DNA of 6,151 nt from Flavobacteriales bacterium (GTDB lineage Bacteria > Bacteroidota > Bacteroidia > Flavobacteriales_D > Cryomorphaceae), in the NCBI GenBank assembly GCA_020200995.1, contig JAIVHQ010000275.1, positions 1-6,151 of the forward strand. The letters are read 5' to 3'. Each line of letters starts with the position of its first letter. The first letter of the stretch is position 1. The position numbers and the translations under genes were made by a program. Of the stretch, positions 1-5,373 are shown in pieces. The notes beneath the pieces are model-generated. The model saw only the letters and a program-made list of their open reading frames with translations. It had not been told where the DNA came from and made no database searches.

Positions 1-67
1 TTGTTGAATTCACAGAATATTGTTGACAACCCTGCGTTTTTACTCCCCACCTTCCCGAAACCTGCGC

Positions 68-75
68 TACATTTG
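68..75 (+). promoter_or_regulatory. Candidate -7 promoter box of the glucosaminidase gene
   Basis: TACATTTG matches the Bacteroidetes sigma-A -7 consensus TAnnTTTG at all six fixed positions. It would place the transcription start near 80-82, giving a 5' leader of about 36 nt before the ATG at 118. The -33 region (about 44-48) has no TTTG; the nearest T-run is 37-41, slightly too far away, so only the -7 half is good. The box lies inside the upstream extension of the reading frame, which supports starting the gene at 118. Confidence 0.5.
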
Positions 76-117
76 ACGGTTAGGGTTTTTAACAGCTCTT
101 CGAAAATTGTTGAAAAC

Positions 118-693
118 ATGTTGAGAAGCACCGTTTCCATTCTTTTTATCCTCTTCGGCCTCAGTGCCGCAGCAGAGGTCGGCGACCCAAAATCGCGGTA
201 TTCTCGCCCCGAGTACATCTCGATGTGGAAGGATGTGGCCATTCGGCAAATGCAGGAGCACGGCATTCCGGCGAGCATCACTTTGGCGCAAGCCATCCTG
301 GAGAGCGGCGATGGAAACAGCATGCTGGCCCGGGAGGGCAACAATCACTTCGGGATAAAATGCCACGGGTGGACCGGCAAAAAAGTGTACCACGACGACG
401 ATGCCCGCAACGAGTGCTTTCGCAAATACCGCAATGCGGATGAGAGCTTCGCCGATCACAGCGATTTTCTGAAAAGGCCGAGGTATGCCTTCCTGTTCGA
501 CTACGACGTGTCCGACTACAAGTCGTGGGCACACGGATTGAAAAAGGCGGGCTACGCCACCAATCCGAAATACCCGGCGCTGCTGATCAGGTTGATCGAA
601 GAGAACAACCTCGCCGCTTACGACATGGAAGCCCTGGGCAAGATGCCGAAGGGCAGGCCTGCAAGTTCGCCGCCGCCGCGCTCGGGAAAATAA
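118..693 (+). CDS. Secreted GH73-type glucosaminidase, ends at a premature in-frame TAA
   Basis: The predicted protein is 191 aa and cleaves the glycan strand of peptidoglycan (beta-N-acetylglucosaminidase, GH73 / FlgJ-like fold) in the periplasm or at the surface. Residues 1-19 form a signal peptide (MLRSTVSILFILFGLSAAA). The catalytic domain spans about 32-170: LAQAILESG (57-64) carries the probable catalytic Glu62, NNHFGIKC (75-82) is the conserved cleft motif, and GYATNPKYP (145-153) is the C-terminal signature. The frame is open back to base 1, but ATG 118 is chosen because it yields the signal peptide and lies just after a -7 box. Family members in Bacteroidetes usually continue into LysM repeats. 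Here a Pro/Ser-rich linker (182-191) ends in TAA, while the same frame downstream still encodes LysM sequence. The enzymatic domain looks intact, so the truncated protein may be active without its wall anchor. Domain assignment is confident; functionality of the whole gene is doubtful. Confidence 0.88.
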   Translation: MLRSTVSILFILFGLSAAAEVGDPKSRYSRPEYISMWKDVAIRQMQEHGIPASITLAQAILESGDGNSMLAREGNNHFGIKCHGWTGKKVYHDDDARNECFRKYRNADESFADHSDFLKRPRYAFLFDYDVSDYKSWAHGLKKAGYATNPKYPALLIRLIEENNLAAYDMEALGKMPKGRPASSPPPRSGK

Positions 694-969
694 GATGAAA
701 TCGTTGTGACCATCGGAAAAGCGGGCTATAAGGTCAGCAAAAACAACATCAAATACACCGAGACCAAGGGGCCCGAGACCCCCCGATCGCTCGCCGAAAA
801 ACTCGATATGGGCCCTTGGCAGGTGCGACGCTACAACGATTTTGAGAAGAAGGAAACCATCCCCGCCGGCACGAGGGTGTACCTTCAGCCCAAGCGCCGC
901 AAAGCCGCCGAGGCAGCACAACACATCGCGGTGAAAGGAGAAACACTCCGCGACCGGGCGACAAAGTGA
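694..969 (+). pseudogene. LysM tail of the glucosaminidase gene, separated by an in-frame stop
   Basis: Reading on in the same frame after the TAA at 691-693 gives 91 codons beginning DEIVVTIGKAGYKVS. A LysM-like module follows, with SLAEKLDMGPWQVRRYND and then IPAGTRVYLQPKRRKA; this order (helix, YN-D, PAGT-VYLQPK) is typical of the peptidoglycan-binding LysM that follows the glucosaminidase domain in Bacteroidetes. A second LysM begins at HIAVKGETLRD but stops at TGA 967-969 after about 15 residues, so the rest of that repeat is missing. A GTG at 706 could in theory start a separate 87-aa protein, but it would have no signal peptide to reach peptidoglycan, and codons 694-705 already read as family sequence. 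I therefore interpret this as the detached 3' part of a broken gene. A sequencing error at 691 or real readthrough are alternatives. Confidence 0.7.
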
Positions 970-1040
970 TCCTTCGCTAGGGCCACCTTTCCCAACATAA
1001 GTGAACCCCGGGTTAAATCATTGCAAAACCGCAACCTGAC

Positions 1041-1072
1041 CTGCTGACAACCCGCTAAGAAGATTATATTTG
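1041..1072 (+). promoter_or_regulatory. Promoter of the glycosyltransferase gene
   Basis: TATATTTG at 1065-1072 is a perfect TAnnTTTG -7 box. CTGCTGAC at 1041-1048, 16-20 nt upstream, is a weak -33 element. The predicted transcription start is near 1078, giving a leader of about 33 nt to ATG 1111. It lies after the last stop of the LysM remnant, so the glycosyltransferase is expressed independently of that gene. Confidence 0.6.
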
Positions 1073-1110
1073 CACCAAGGCCGCAATTACAACCACGGGA
1101 TTTAGCATTC

Positions 1111-2262
1111 ATGAGACTTCTTTTCATCATTCCTTCCATCACCAACTACTTCACCTTTCTGGAAGATTTGATTGAAGAGCTCAACAACCGCGGCAACGAA
1201 GTGCACCTCGCCACTTCCCGAAAACACATTGCGCGCATTTCCGCTTACCGCAGAGAAATCAAATGCCGCGTTCACCACATCGACTTTCCCCGCGCCATAG
1301 ACCCGTTTCGGCATTACGGTGCGGCGCAAAGTGTAAAGAAACTCGTGGAAGTGGTGAAGCCCGACATCATCAACGTGCATTTTTCGGCGGCCCTGTTTAC
1401 ATCCATGCTTGCCAAGCAACCGTCGTGGCCTCCATCCACCGGGACCATTCACGGACTCGGCTCTCCACTCATCAAAGGGTGGCGCAAGAAAATGATTGCC
1501 AAGGCTGAAAAATGGAGCGCCGAAAGGGCCGACGAAATATTTGTGCTCACCGATGACGACAGGATAACCCTGCGCAAAAATGCACCAAAAGCAACGGTAA
1601 GCGTGCTGGATTCTTTCGGGATGGGGTGCGACCTGAACCGTTTCGACCCGGAATCTGTGAGCGAGGAGGTCAAAAAAAAAGTGCGCAAGGACTGCGGCAT
1701 TGAAGAAGACGATTTTGTGTATATCTTCATCGGCAGGCAAACCCATTTTAAAGGGTTCGACAAGGTGGTTGCAGCATTTGCCGATGTCGTAAAAGAGGAG
1801 CCCAGATCTAAATTGCTCCTTGTGGGTGAGAAGGACCGGATTCACCACACCTCGTTGGAGTCTCGCCTCGAAAACGCACTCAAAACCGATCCCGCTTTCA
1901 TTAAAGTTGGATGGCGGGAGAATGTGCAGGACTACCTGGCCGTTGCCGACCTGAATGTGTTTCCATCAGAGCGCGAAGGCCTTCCGGTAAACCTGATGGA
2001 GTCGCTGGCCATGGGGGTGCCCGTCATTACCGTAGACAGCCGCGGGTGCCGTGATGTGGTCAGGGATGGAGAGACCGGAGTGGTACTCTCAGACCGAAGT
2101 CGAGATGCACTGAGCCGCGAAATGTTGCGCTTTCAGCGCGACAAGGAGGAACTAAAGCGCCTTTCGGCAAATGCCCGGGCGGGAAGGAAGCGCTACGACC
2201 GCAAAAAATTTATCGAATCACAGCTCGCCATTTTCGAACGCCTCACCGGCAAAACTGCGTGA
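1111..2262 (+). CDS. Glycosyltransferase family 4 (GT-B fold)
   Basis: The 383-aa protein has the usual length of GT4 enzymes, which transfer a sugar from a nucleotide-sugar donor with retention, typically onto lipid-linked glycans of capsule, exopolysaccharide or O-antigen at the inner face of the cytoplasmic membrane. The N-terminal acceptor-side Rossmann domain starts MRLLFIIPSI and covers about 1-175; IINVHFSAAL (86-95) is typical of the family. The donor-side domain is about 195-360. FIGRQTHFKGFD (206-217) provides the Arg209/Lys214 pair that contacts the donor phosphates. The E-x7-E motif is Glu289/Glu297 within EREGLPVNLMESLAMG. There is no signal peptide or membrane segment. The ATG at 1111 has no Shine-Dalgarno, as expected in Bacteroidota. 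The gene stands alone, convergent with the DUF4783 gene. Overall resemblance is to the WcaL/PglA-like branch, but substrate and product cannot be read from the sequence. Confidence 0.92.
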   Translation: MRLLFIIPSITNYFTFLEDLIEELNNRGNEVHLATSRKHIARISAYRREIKCRVHHIDFPRAIDPFRHYGAAQSVKKLVEVVKPDIINVHFSAALFTSMLAKQPSWPPSTGTIHGLGSPLIKGWRKKMIAKAEKWSAERADEIFVLTDDDRITLRKNAPKATVSVLDSFGMGCDLNRFDPESVSEEVKKKVRKDCGIEEDDFVYIFIGRQTHFKGFDKVVAAFADVVKEEPRSKLLLVGEKDRIHHTSLESRLENALKTDPAFIKVGWRENVQDYLAVADLNVFPSEREGLPVNLMESLAMGVPVITVDSRGCRDVVRDGETGVVLSDRSRDALSREMLRFQRDKEELKRLSANARAGRKRYDRKKFIESQLAIFERLTGKTA

Positions 2263-2376
2263 TCAGGGTCCGTCTTGTTAGTCGAGTCACTGCTTTTTAT
2301 CACTCAAAATCATTTCACCAAAAACTTTTCAGACATTGTTTTACACGTGGCTAATTAGAATTTGTCCATAGAGTCG
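2263..2376. other. AT-richer spacer after the glycosyltransferase gene
   Basis: No coding frame and no clear intrinsic terminator are visible. It contains the 8-bp palindrome CTAATTAG (2351-2358), and AGTCGAGT at 2280-2287, which recurs at 2372-2379 at the left edge of the structured element. GTTAGT (2277-2282) is the inverse of ACTAAC (2535-2540), so the adjoining element may have had an outer end here. Confidence 0.4.
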
Positions 2377-2545
2377 AGTGTCTGGCCTTAAGGGTTCGAT
2401 AGCAAGGCTTGCGAAGGCCTCAAAACCGCAGTCCCGCCGCGGCGGGATGAGGATTTTGGGGGAGAGCATAACGCAGCTCGAAGATCAAGCCGTAGGCACG
2501 ACCGAAGGCATGATAGCGGACTCTGAAGACAGACACTAACTACTC
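2371..2545. repeat. Structured MITE-like element or ncRNA with terminal inverted repeats
   Basis: AGTGTCTG (2377-2384) pairs perfectly with CAGACACT (2530-2537), and outside these GAGT (2371-2374) pairs with ACTC (2542-2545). Within this closing stem lie successive hairpins: GGCCTT/AAGGCC (2384-2389 with 2414-2419, containing the nested GCAAG/CTTGC at 2402-2412); CCTCAAAACC with GGATTTTGGGG (2418-2427 with 2451-2461, one bulged A and one G-T pair) capped by the 16-bp perfect palindrome at 2432-2447; and GAGC/GCTC (2464-2467 with 2476-2479). Hairpins 1 and 2 share bases 2418-2419, so they compete slightly. No open frame is evident. The layout fits a non-autonomous mobile element, a REP-like dispersed repeat, or a structured RNA; it could also end transcription between the two convergent genes. 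No target-site duplication is obvious. The folding is from the bases; the mobile or RNA nature is inference. Confidence 0.55.
2418..2461. repeat. Long imperfect hairpin with 16-bp GC palindrome
   Basis: This is the strongest single stem in the window. TCCCGCCGCGGCGGGA at 2432-2447 is self-complementary over its whole length. It is flanked by short internal loops (2428-2431 and 2448-2450) and then by a ten-pair outer stem (2418-2427 with 2451-2461). No T-tract follows on either strand, so it is not a classical intrinsic terminator. Confidence 0.7.
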
Positions 2546-2926
2546 GGGCTCTATGCGCAGCTGCCTGATCTTAAAACCCTCCTCTTCCTTTTTCATAAAA
2601 AAAGTAACGCGGTAATTCCCGTTGCCCGTGGTAAGGTCGCCGATGTAGAAATGGTCGTCGAGTTTGGACTTCCCTTCATGGCGGATGTCAAACCCCGAGG
2701 GCAGGTGGTTGGTAAAAAACCGGTTCATGATCACTTCGGCCTGCTCGCGGCTATACACATCTTCTTTCTGATCGACGGTGAGGTTGACCCCGGGGGTGAA
2801 ATACGCAGCCAGGGCTTTGGCATTTCCGCTCTTTACGGCGAGCGACACCTGATCGCGCTCAACGTCTTGCGCGAAACTCGAACCCATCAGGAAAACGGCG
2901 AAAAAGCAGGTGTAAAAACGAACCAT
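2540..2926 (-). CDS. DUF4783 family secreted protein
   Basis: The 128-aa protein matches, by recall, the small DUF4783 family of Bacteroidota, whose function is unknown. Residues 1-19 are a signal peptide (MVRFYTCFFAVFLMGSSFA, cleavage likely before Q20), so it is periplasmic or otherwise exported. The mature part has the layout of an NTF2/SnoaL-like cone fold: a helix with AVKSGNAKALAAYF (30-43), a strand NLTV, the motif EDVYSREQAEVIMNRFF (55-71), and final strands GNGNYRVTFFMKK (101-113) and FKIRQLRIE (118-126). No lipobox or catalytic signature is visible. It is divergent from rlmH, with 101 bp between their starts; I recall DUF4783 lying next to rlmH, often together with nadC, in flavobacterial genomes. 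nadC is absent here. Its TAG stop (2540-2542) falls inside the inverted-repeat end of the neighbouring structured element. Family assignment is good, function unknown. Confidence 0.85.
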   Translation of the reverse strand: MVRFYTCFFAVFLMGSSFAQDVERDQVSLAVKSGNAKALAAYFTPGVNLTVDQKEDVYSREQAEVIMNRFFTNHLPSGFDIRHEGKSKLDDHFYIGDLTTGNGNYRVTFFMKKEEEGFKIRQLRIEPE

Positions 2927-2955
2927 GTCGGGGCTATTTTAAACTTGTTGATTAG

Positions 2956-2963
2956 CAAATATC
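2956..2963 (-). promoter_or_regulatory. Candidate -7 box for the DUF4783 gene
   Basis: On the minus strand this reads GATATTTG, one mismatch from TAnnTTTG. It would start transcription near 2950, about 24 nt before the ATG at 2926. The -33 region has only a weak TTTC about 16 nt further upstream. It sits in the 101-bp divergent region shared with rlmH. Confidence 0.4.
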
Positions 2964-3014
2964 ACGCCATGATTGCCGTGAAATCGGGGTGTAGTGCCCT
3001 TTGGCGGGCTTTCT

Positions 3015-3022
3015 TATCTTCG
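3015..3022 (+). promoter_or_regulatory. Candidate -7 box for rlmH, implying a leaderless mRNA
   Basis: TATCTTCG differs from TAnnTTTG at one position. With usual spacing the transcript would begin about 3027-3029, at or next to the GTG start codon at 3028. TTTG at 3000-3003 is only 11 nt upstream, too close to be a -33 box, and no better -33 element is seen. Confidence 0.35.
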
Positions 3023-3027
3023 CTTCC

Positions 3028-3501
3028 GTGAAAATAGTACTTCTCTGCATAGGCGACACCCGCAGTCCATACATTCTCGAAGGTATGCACGAATACGCGG
3101 CACGCATCAAACACTATGCCCCTTGCGAGACGGAAGTAATTCCCGAGAAAAAAGCCTGGAAAAAACTGCCCCGCGATGCGCGCAAAAAAGCAGAAGGCGA
3201 GGCTATCCTCAACGCCCTCGCCCCCAGCGACATGGCCGTGCTACTCGACGAAAACGGGATGGAATACAGCAGCCGGGGCTTTGCGGCAAAACTGGAGAAA
3301 TACGCGGGTGCCGGACACAAGCGGCTGGTATTCGTCATCGGTGGTGCATTCGGATTCAGTCCGGAAGTATACGCCGCCGTGAAGCCCAAAATGTCGCTGT
3401 CAAAAATGACTTTCAACCACGAGATGGTGCGGCTGTTTATGCTGGAGCAGATTTACAGGGCCTTTAGCATATTGCGCAACGAGCCGTATCACAACGATTG
3501 A
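3028..3501 (+). CDS. rlmH: 23S rRNA (pseudouridine-1915-N3)-methyltransferase RlmH
   Basis: RlmH is a small SPOUT-class enzyme that uses S-adenosylmethionine to methylate pseudouridine 1915 in helix 69 of 23S rRNA, acting as a homodimer on assembled 70S ribosomes. From the GTG at 3028 the protein is 157 aa, the normal family length, and begins (M)KIVLLCIGDTR, aligning with the family N-terminus MKI-L--IGK. The frame is open up to a TTG at 3001, but those nine extra residues match nothing in the family. The trefoil-knot cofactor site is visible: LVFVIGGAFGFS (100-111), then SLSKMTFNHEMVRLFMLEQIYRAFSI (123-148), ending with PYHND (153-157) in place of the common C-terminal YH-E. All key motifs are present. 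It is divergent from DUF4783; the next gene starts 127 bp downstream on the same strand, with no clear terminator between them, so low-level readthrough is possible. Confidence 0.95.
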   Translation: MKIVLLCIGDTRSPYILEGMHEYAARIKHYAPCETEVIPEKKAWKKLPRDARKKAEGEAILNALAPSDMAVLLDENGMEYSSRGFAAKLEKYAGAGHKRLVFVIGGAFGFSPEVYAAVKPKMSLSKMTFNHEMVRLFMLEQIYRAFSILRNEPYHND

Positions 3502-3628
3502 AAACACCGCAGGACCCGGCAGTTCACGTAAAGCAAAATCTATTTTCAATTCAGGTGAAACCCGCGCTCCCTATCCTGCGTAGACAGATCCGACATCCCC
3601 CTTGGACGCGCTTTAAAACCTGCAAGTT

Positions 3629-5314
3629 ATGAAACACGTCTTACTTACCCTCGGGGGTTGCCTCACGGGCCTTGCCCTCGCTGCGCAAACAGGTGCAGCC
3701 GCCGATTACGCAAAAATTTCTCAATCCGCCGGAAACTTCAACGCAAACCTCTCCAACCAAGGGAAGTTCGGCTTTGTTTCCGCGTCCCGTGATCAACGGG
3801 TTTATTCGGGTGCTCCATTTTCCGGAAACGGAGAAGTGCACATCACCGACCTCAACACCGATGGCACCGTGGCCTCTCAATCTCTCCTGAAAGCTGACGA
3901 TTTCGAAATATTTTCGGGCCTCTCCGGCGCCGAATTCGGCACCTCAACCACCACACCGGGCGACTTAAACGCAGACGACAAACCCGATTTTCTCATCGGG
4001 GCTCCGGGTGCGGGCGAATCGGGCGGCCTGGTGCTCTTGTTGAGTACAGGCACGGGATATAACGCCGAATTTCTCCCCCTCCCCGAATCGCTCCTCGAAA
4101 TCGGGGCGAGGTGGGGAGACCACCTGCACTTTAAAGACGGCACCTACTTCGCGGGACTTGCTTCGGGAACGGGAAAAGTGGTTGAGTTTACCATCGGCAA
4201 TGATTTCGCCATAGAAGTGCTGAACGTTTTTGACCAAAGCAACGGTGAGCTGGCAGGCCACCTCGAAGAAGGTGACCGGTTCGGAACAGGCATTTCCGTG
4301 TACGACATCGACGGGGATGGCATCGACGACATCCTCTGCGGTGCTCCCGGCGATGATGACGGAGGATCAAACTTCGGGGCGGTGTACCAGCTTTATCGAA
4401 ACAACGACGGCAGCATTGAGCGTACCGTAAAACTCTCAGCGGCTTCAGGCGGATTCAACGGGTTTTTGAATTCGGACGATGGTTTTGGGATCAGCATTGT
4501 GCCCCTCGGCGACCTCGATCAGGACGGAAATCCCGACATCGCCGTGGGCGCTCCCGGCGACGACGACGGAAACATCGACGTGGGCGCCGTTTGGATCATA
4601 TTTCTCAGGGCCGACGGAACCATGAAGCGCCAGCGGAAAATCAACCTTACCAACGGAAATCTTGAACAAAGCGGCCTGGGCTTGGGTGACCGATTCGGGA
4701 CGCGCATCGCCTCCATCGGCGATATCAATGGCGACGGAACCACAGACCTGGCCGTCGGCGTTCCCCACGACGACGACGGCGGCACCGACCGCGGAGCTTT
4801 CTTCACCGTGATGATCGAGTATTGCGAAATCCCCGTGGCCCTGTTTGAGTACGAAAGCAATGGACCTACAGTGACCTTCTCCATCCCCGGAGGCGAGGGC
4901 TTCACCTACATCTGGAATTTTTCGGATGGCAATTACAGCCAGGCCGAGAACCCCACGCACACCTTCGCCTCCAACGGCGTGTACAATGTATGCCTCACCA
5001 TCAACGGCCCCTGTGGTGGAAATTTCTACTGCGGCAATGTAACTGTAACCGGCGCAGGCGCGCTAAATACCGAAAGCACAGAAGCCGCCGCCGTTGAAGT
5101 ATTCCCCAACCCGGCCACTTCTTTCGTCCGGGTGAAATCGCCACGGGAAATGACGGCCGTCACCTTGCGCGACCTGACGGGAAAAGAAGTGTGGAAGCGC
5201 AATGTGACCGGTTTTACGACAGAAATCTCCGTAGCCGGCTTGCCCAAAGGCATGTACATCCTTTCAGTGCGCACAGCGGTCGGAGAAACTGCATCTAAGG
5301 TGCAGGTGATGTGA
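3629..5314 (+). CDS. T9SS-exported FG-GAP beta-propeller / PKD surface protein
   Basis: The 561-aa protein begins with a Sec signal peptide (about 1-25). It ends with a type A T9SS sorting domain (about 488-561: VFPNPATSFVRVKS, then LRDLTGKEVWK, then LPKGMYILSVRT), so it should cross the outer membrane by type IX secretion and be released or anchored on the surface. Between lie integrin-alpha-like FG-GAP blades at about 101-140, 216-256, 284-326 and 354-396, with degenerate ones near 47-74 and 163-190. The good blades carry Ca2+-binding D-x-D/N-x-D-G loops (D226-D234, D295-D303, D365-D373) and G-P-DDDG turns. A PKD domain follows (about 399-474: WNFSDG, NPTHTF, GVYNVCLTI) with four cysteines (399, 455, 462, 468) that could form disulfides. 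No enzymatic domain is seen; adhesion or matrix binding is inference. No convincing promoter is seen in 3502-3628. Confidence 0.9.
   Translation: MKHVLLTLGGCLTGLALAAQTGAAADYAKISQSAGNFNANLSNQGKFGFVSASRDQRVYSGAPFSGNGEVHITDLNTDGTVASQSLLKADDFEIFSGLSGAEFGTSTTTPGDLNADDKPDFLIGAPGAGESGGLVLLLSTGTGYNAEFLPLPESLLEIGARWGDHLHFKDGTYFAGLASGTGKVVEFTIGNDFAIEVLNVFDQSNGELAGHLEEGDRFGTGISVYDIDGDGIDDILCGAPGDDDGGSNFGAVYQLYRNNDGSIERTVKLSAASGGFNGFLNSDDGFGISIVPLGDLDQDGNPDIAVGAPGDDDGNIDVGAVWIIFLRADGTMKRQRKINLTNGNLEQSGLGLGDRFGTRIASIGDINGDGTTDLAVGVPHDDDGGTDRGAFFTVMIEYCEIPVALFEYESNGPTVTFSIPGGEGFTYIWNFSDGNYSQAENPTHTFASNGVYNVCLTINGPCGGNFYCGNVTVTGAGALNTESTEAAAVEVFPNPATSFVRVKSPREMTAVTLRDLTGKEVWKRNVTGFTTEISVAGLPKGMYILSVRTAVGETASKVQVM
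5068..5311 (+). other. Type IX secretion C-terminal sorting domain (coding segment)
   Basis: It encodes about residues 481-561 of the surface protein. The pattern is that of the Por-secretion-system type A tail: a low-complexity linker with TESTEAAAVEV, then FPNPA, a strand with L-D-TGKEV, and a final LPKGMYILSV strand followed by a short charged end. In family members this tail is removed after passage through the outer membrane translocon, and the protein may be attached to A-LPS. Confidence 0.88.
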
Positions 5315-5361
5315 TGGGCGGCAATTGGAAGCCTGAGGCAAAGGCGCTTCGCGAAAGCCCA
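5315..5361. terminator. Possible hairpin terminator between convergent genes
   Basis: This 59-bp gap separates the ends of two convergent genes. GGC (5343-5345) and GCC (5357-5359) flank the perfect palindrome TTCGCGAA (5348-5355), and TGGGC (5315-5319) can pair with GCCCA (5357-5361) as an alternative long-range stem. There is no T-tract after it on either strand, so a terminator role is suggested mainly by position. Confidence 0.35.
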
Positions 5362-5373
5362 TTGGCATCGAAA

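Noticed and set aside
67..924. Long minus-strand open frame (285 codons) antisense to the glucosaminidase region
   Set aside because: It has no recognisable domain or sensible composition, and it mirrors the conserved plus-strand frame; it is a GC-driven antisense shadow.
1006..1016. AACCCCGGGTT palindrome before the glycosyltransferase promoter
   Set aside because: It is a short 5-bp stem with a single-base loop, lies upstream of the promoter and has no T-tract; chance is likely.
1102..1848. Minus-strand 248-codon frame inside the glycosyltransferase gene
   Set aside because: It is antisense to a clearly conserved GT4 gene and has no family features.
2391..2407. GGTTCGAT resembling a tRNA T-loop
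   Set aside because: The flanks do not form a T-stem, and no acceptor, D or anticodon arms fit around it.
2651..3031. Plus-strand 126-codon frame across the DUF4783 gene
   Set aside because: It is antisense to the DUF4783 coding region, which has a signal peptide and family motifs.
3541..3580. TATTTTCA (3541-3548) and TATCCTGC (3572-3579) as promoter boxes for the T9SS gene
   Set aside because: Each has two mismatches to TAnnTTTG and no -33 partner, so neither is reliable.
3650..3663. LGGC at residues 8-11 of the T9SS protein as a lipobox
   Set aside because: It lies within the hydrophobic core, only eight residues from the start, with hydrophobic sequence continuing after it; an ordinary Sec signal plus T9SS tail fits better.
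4445..4960. Minus-strand 171-codon frame under the FG-GAP repeats
   Set aside because: It is produced by the repetitive GAC/GGC codons of the propeller; its valine/aspartate-rich translation is a complement artefact.
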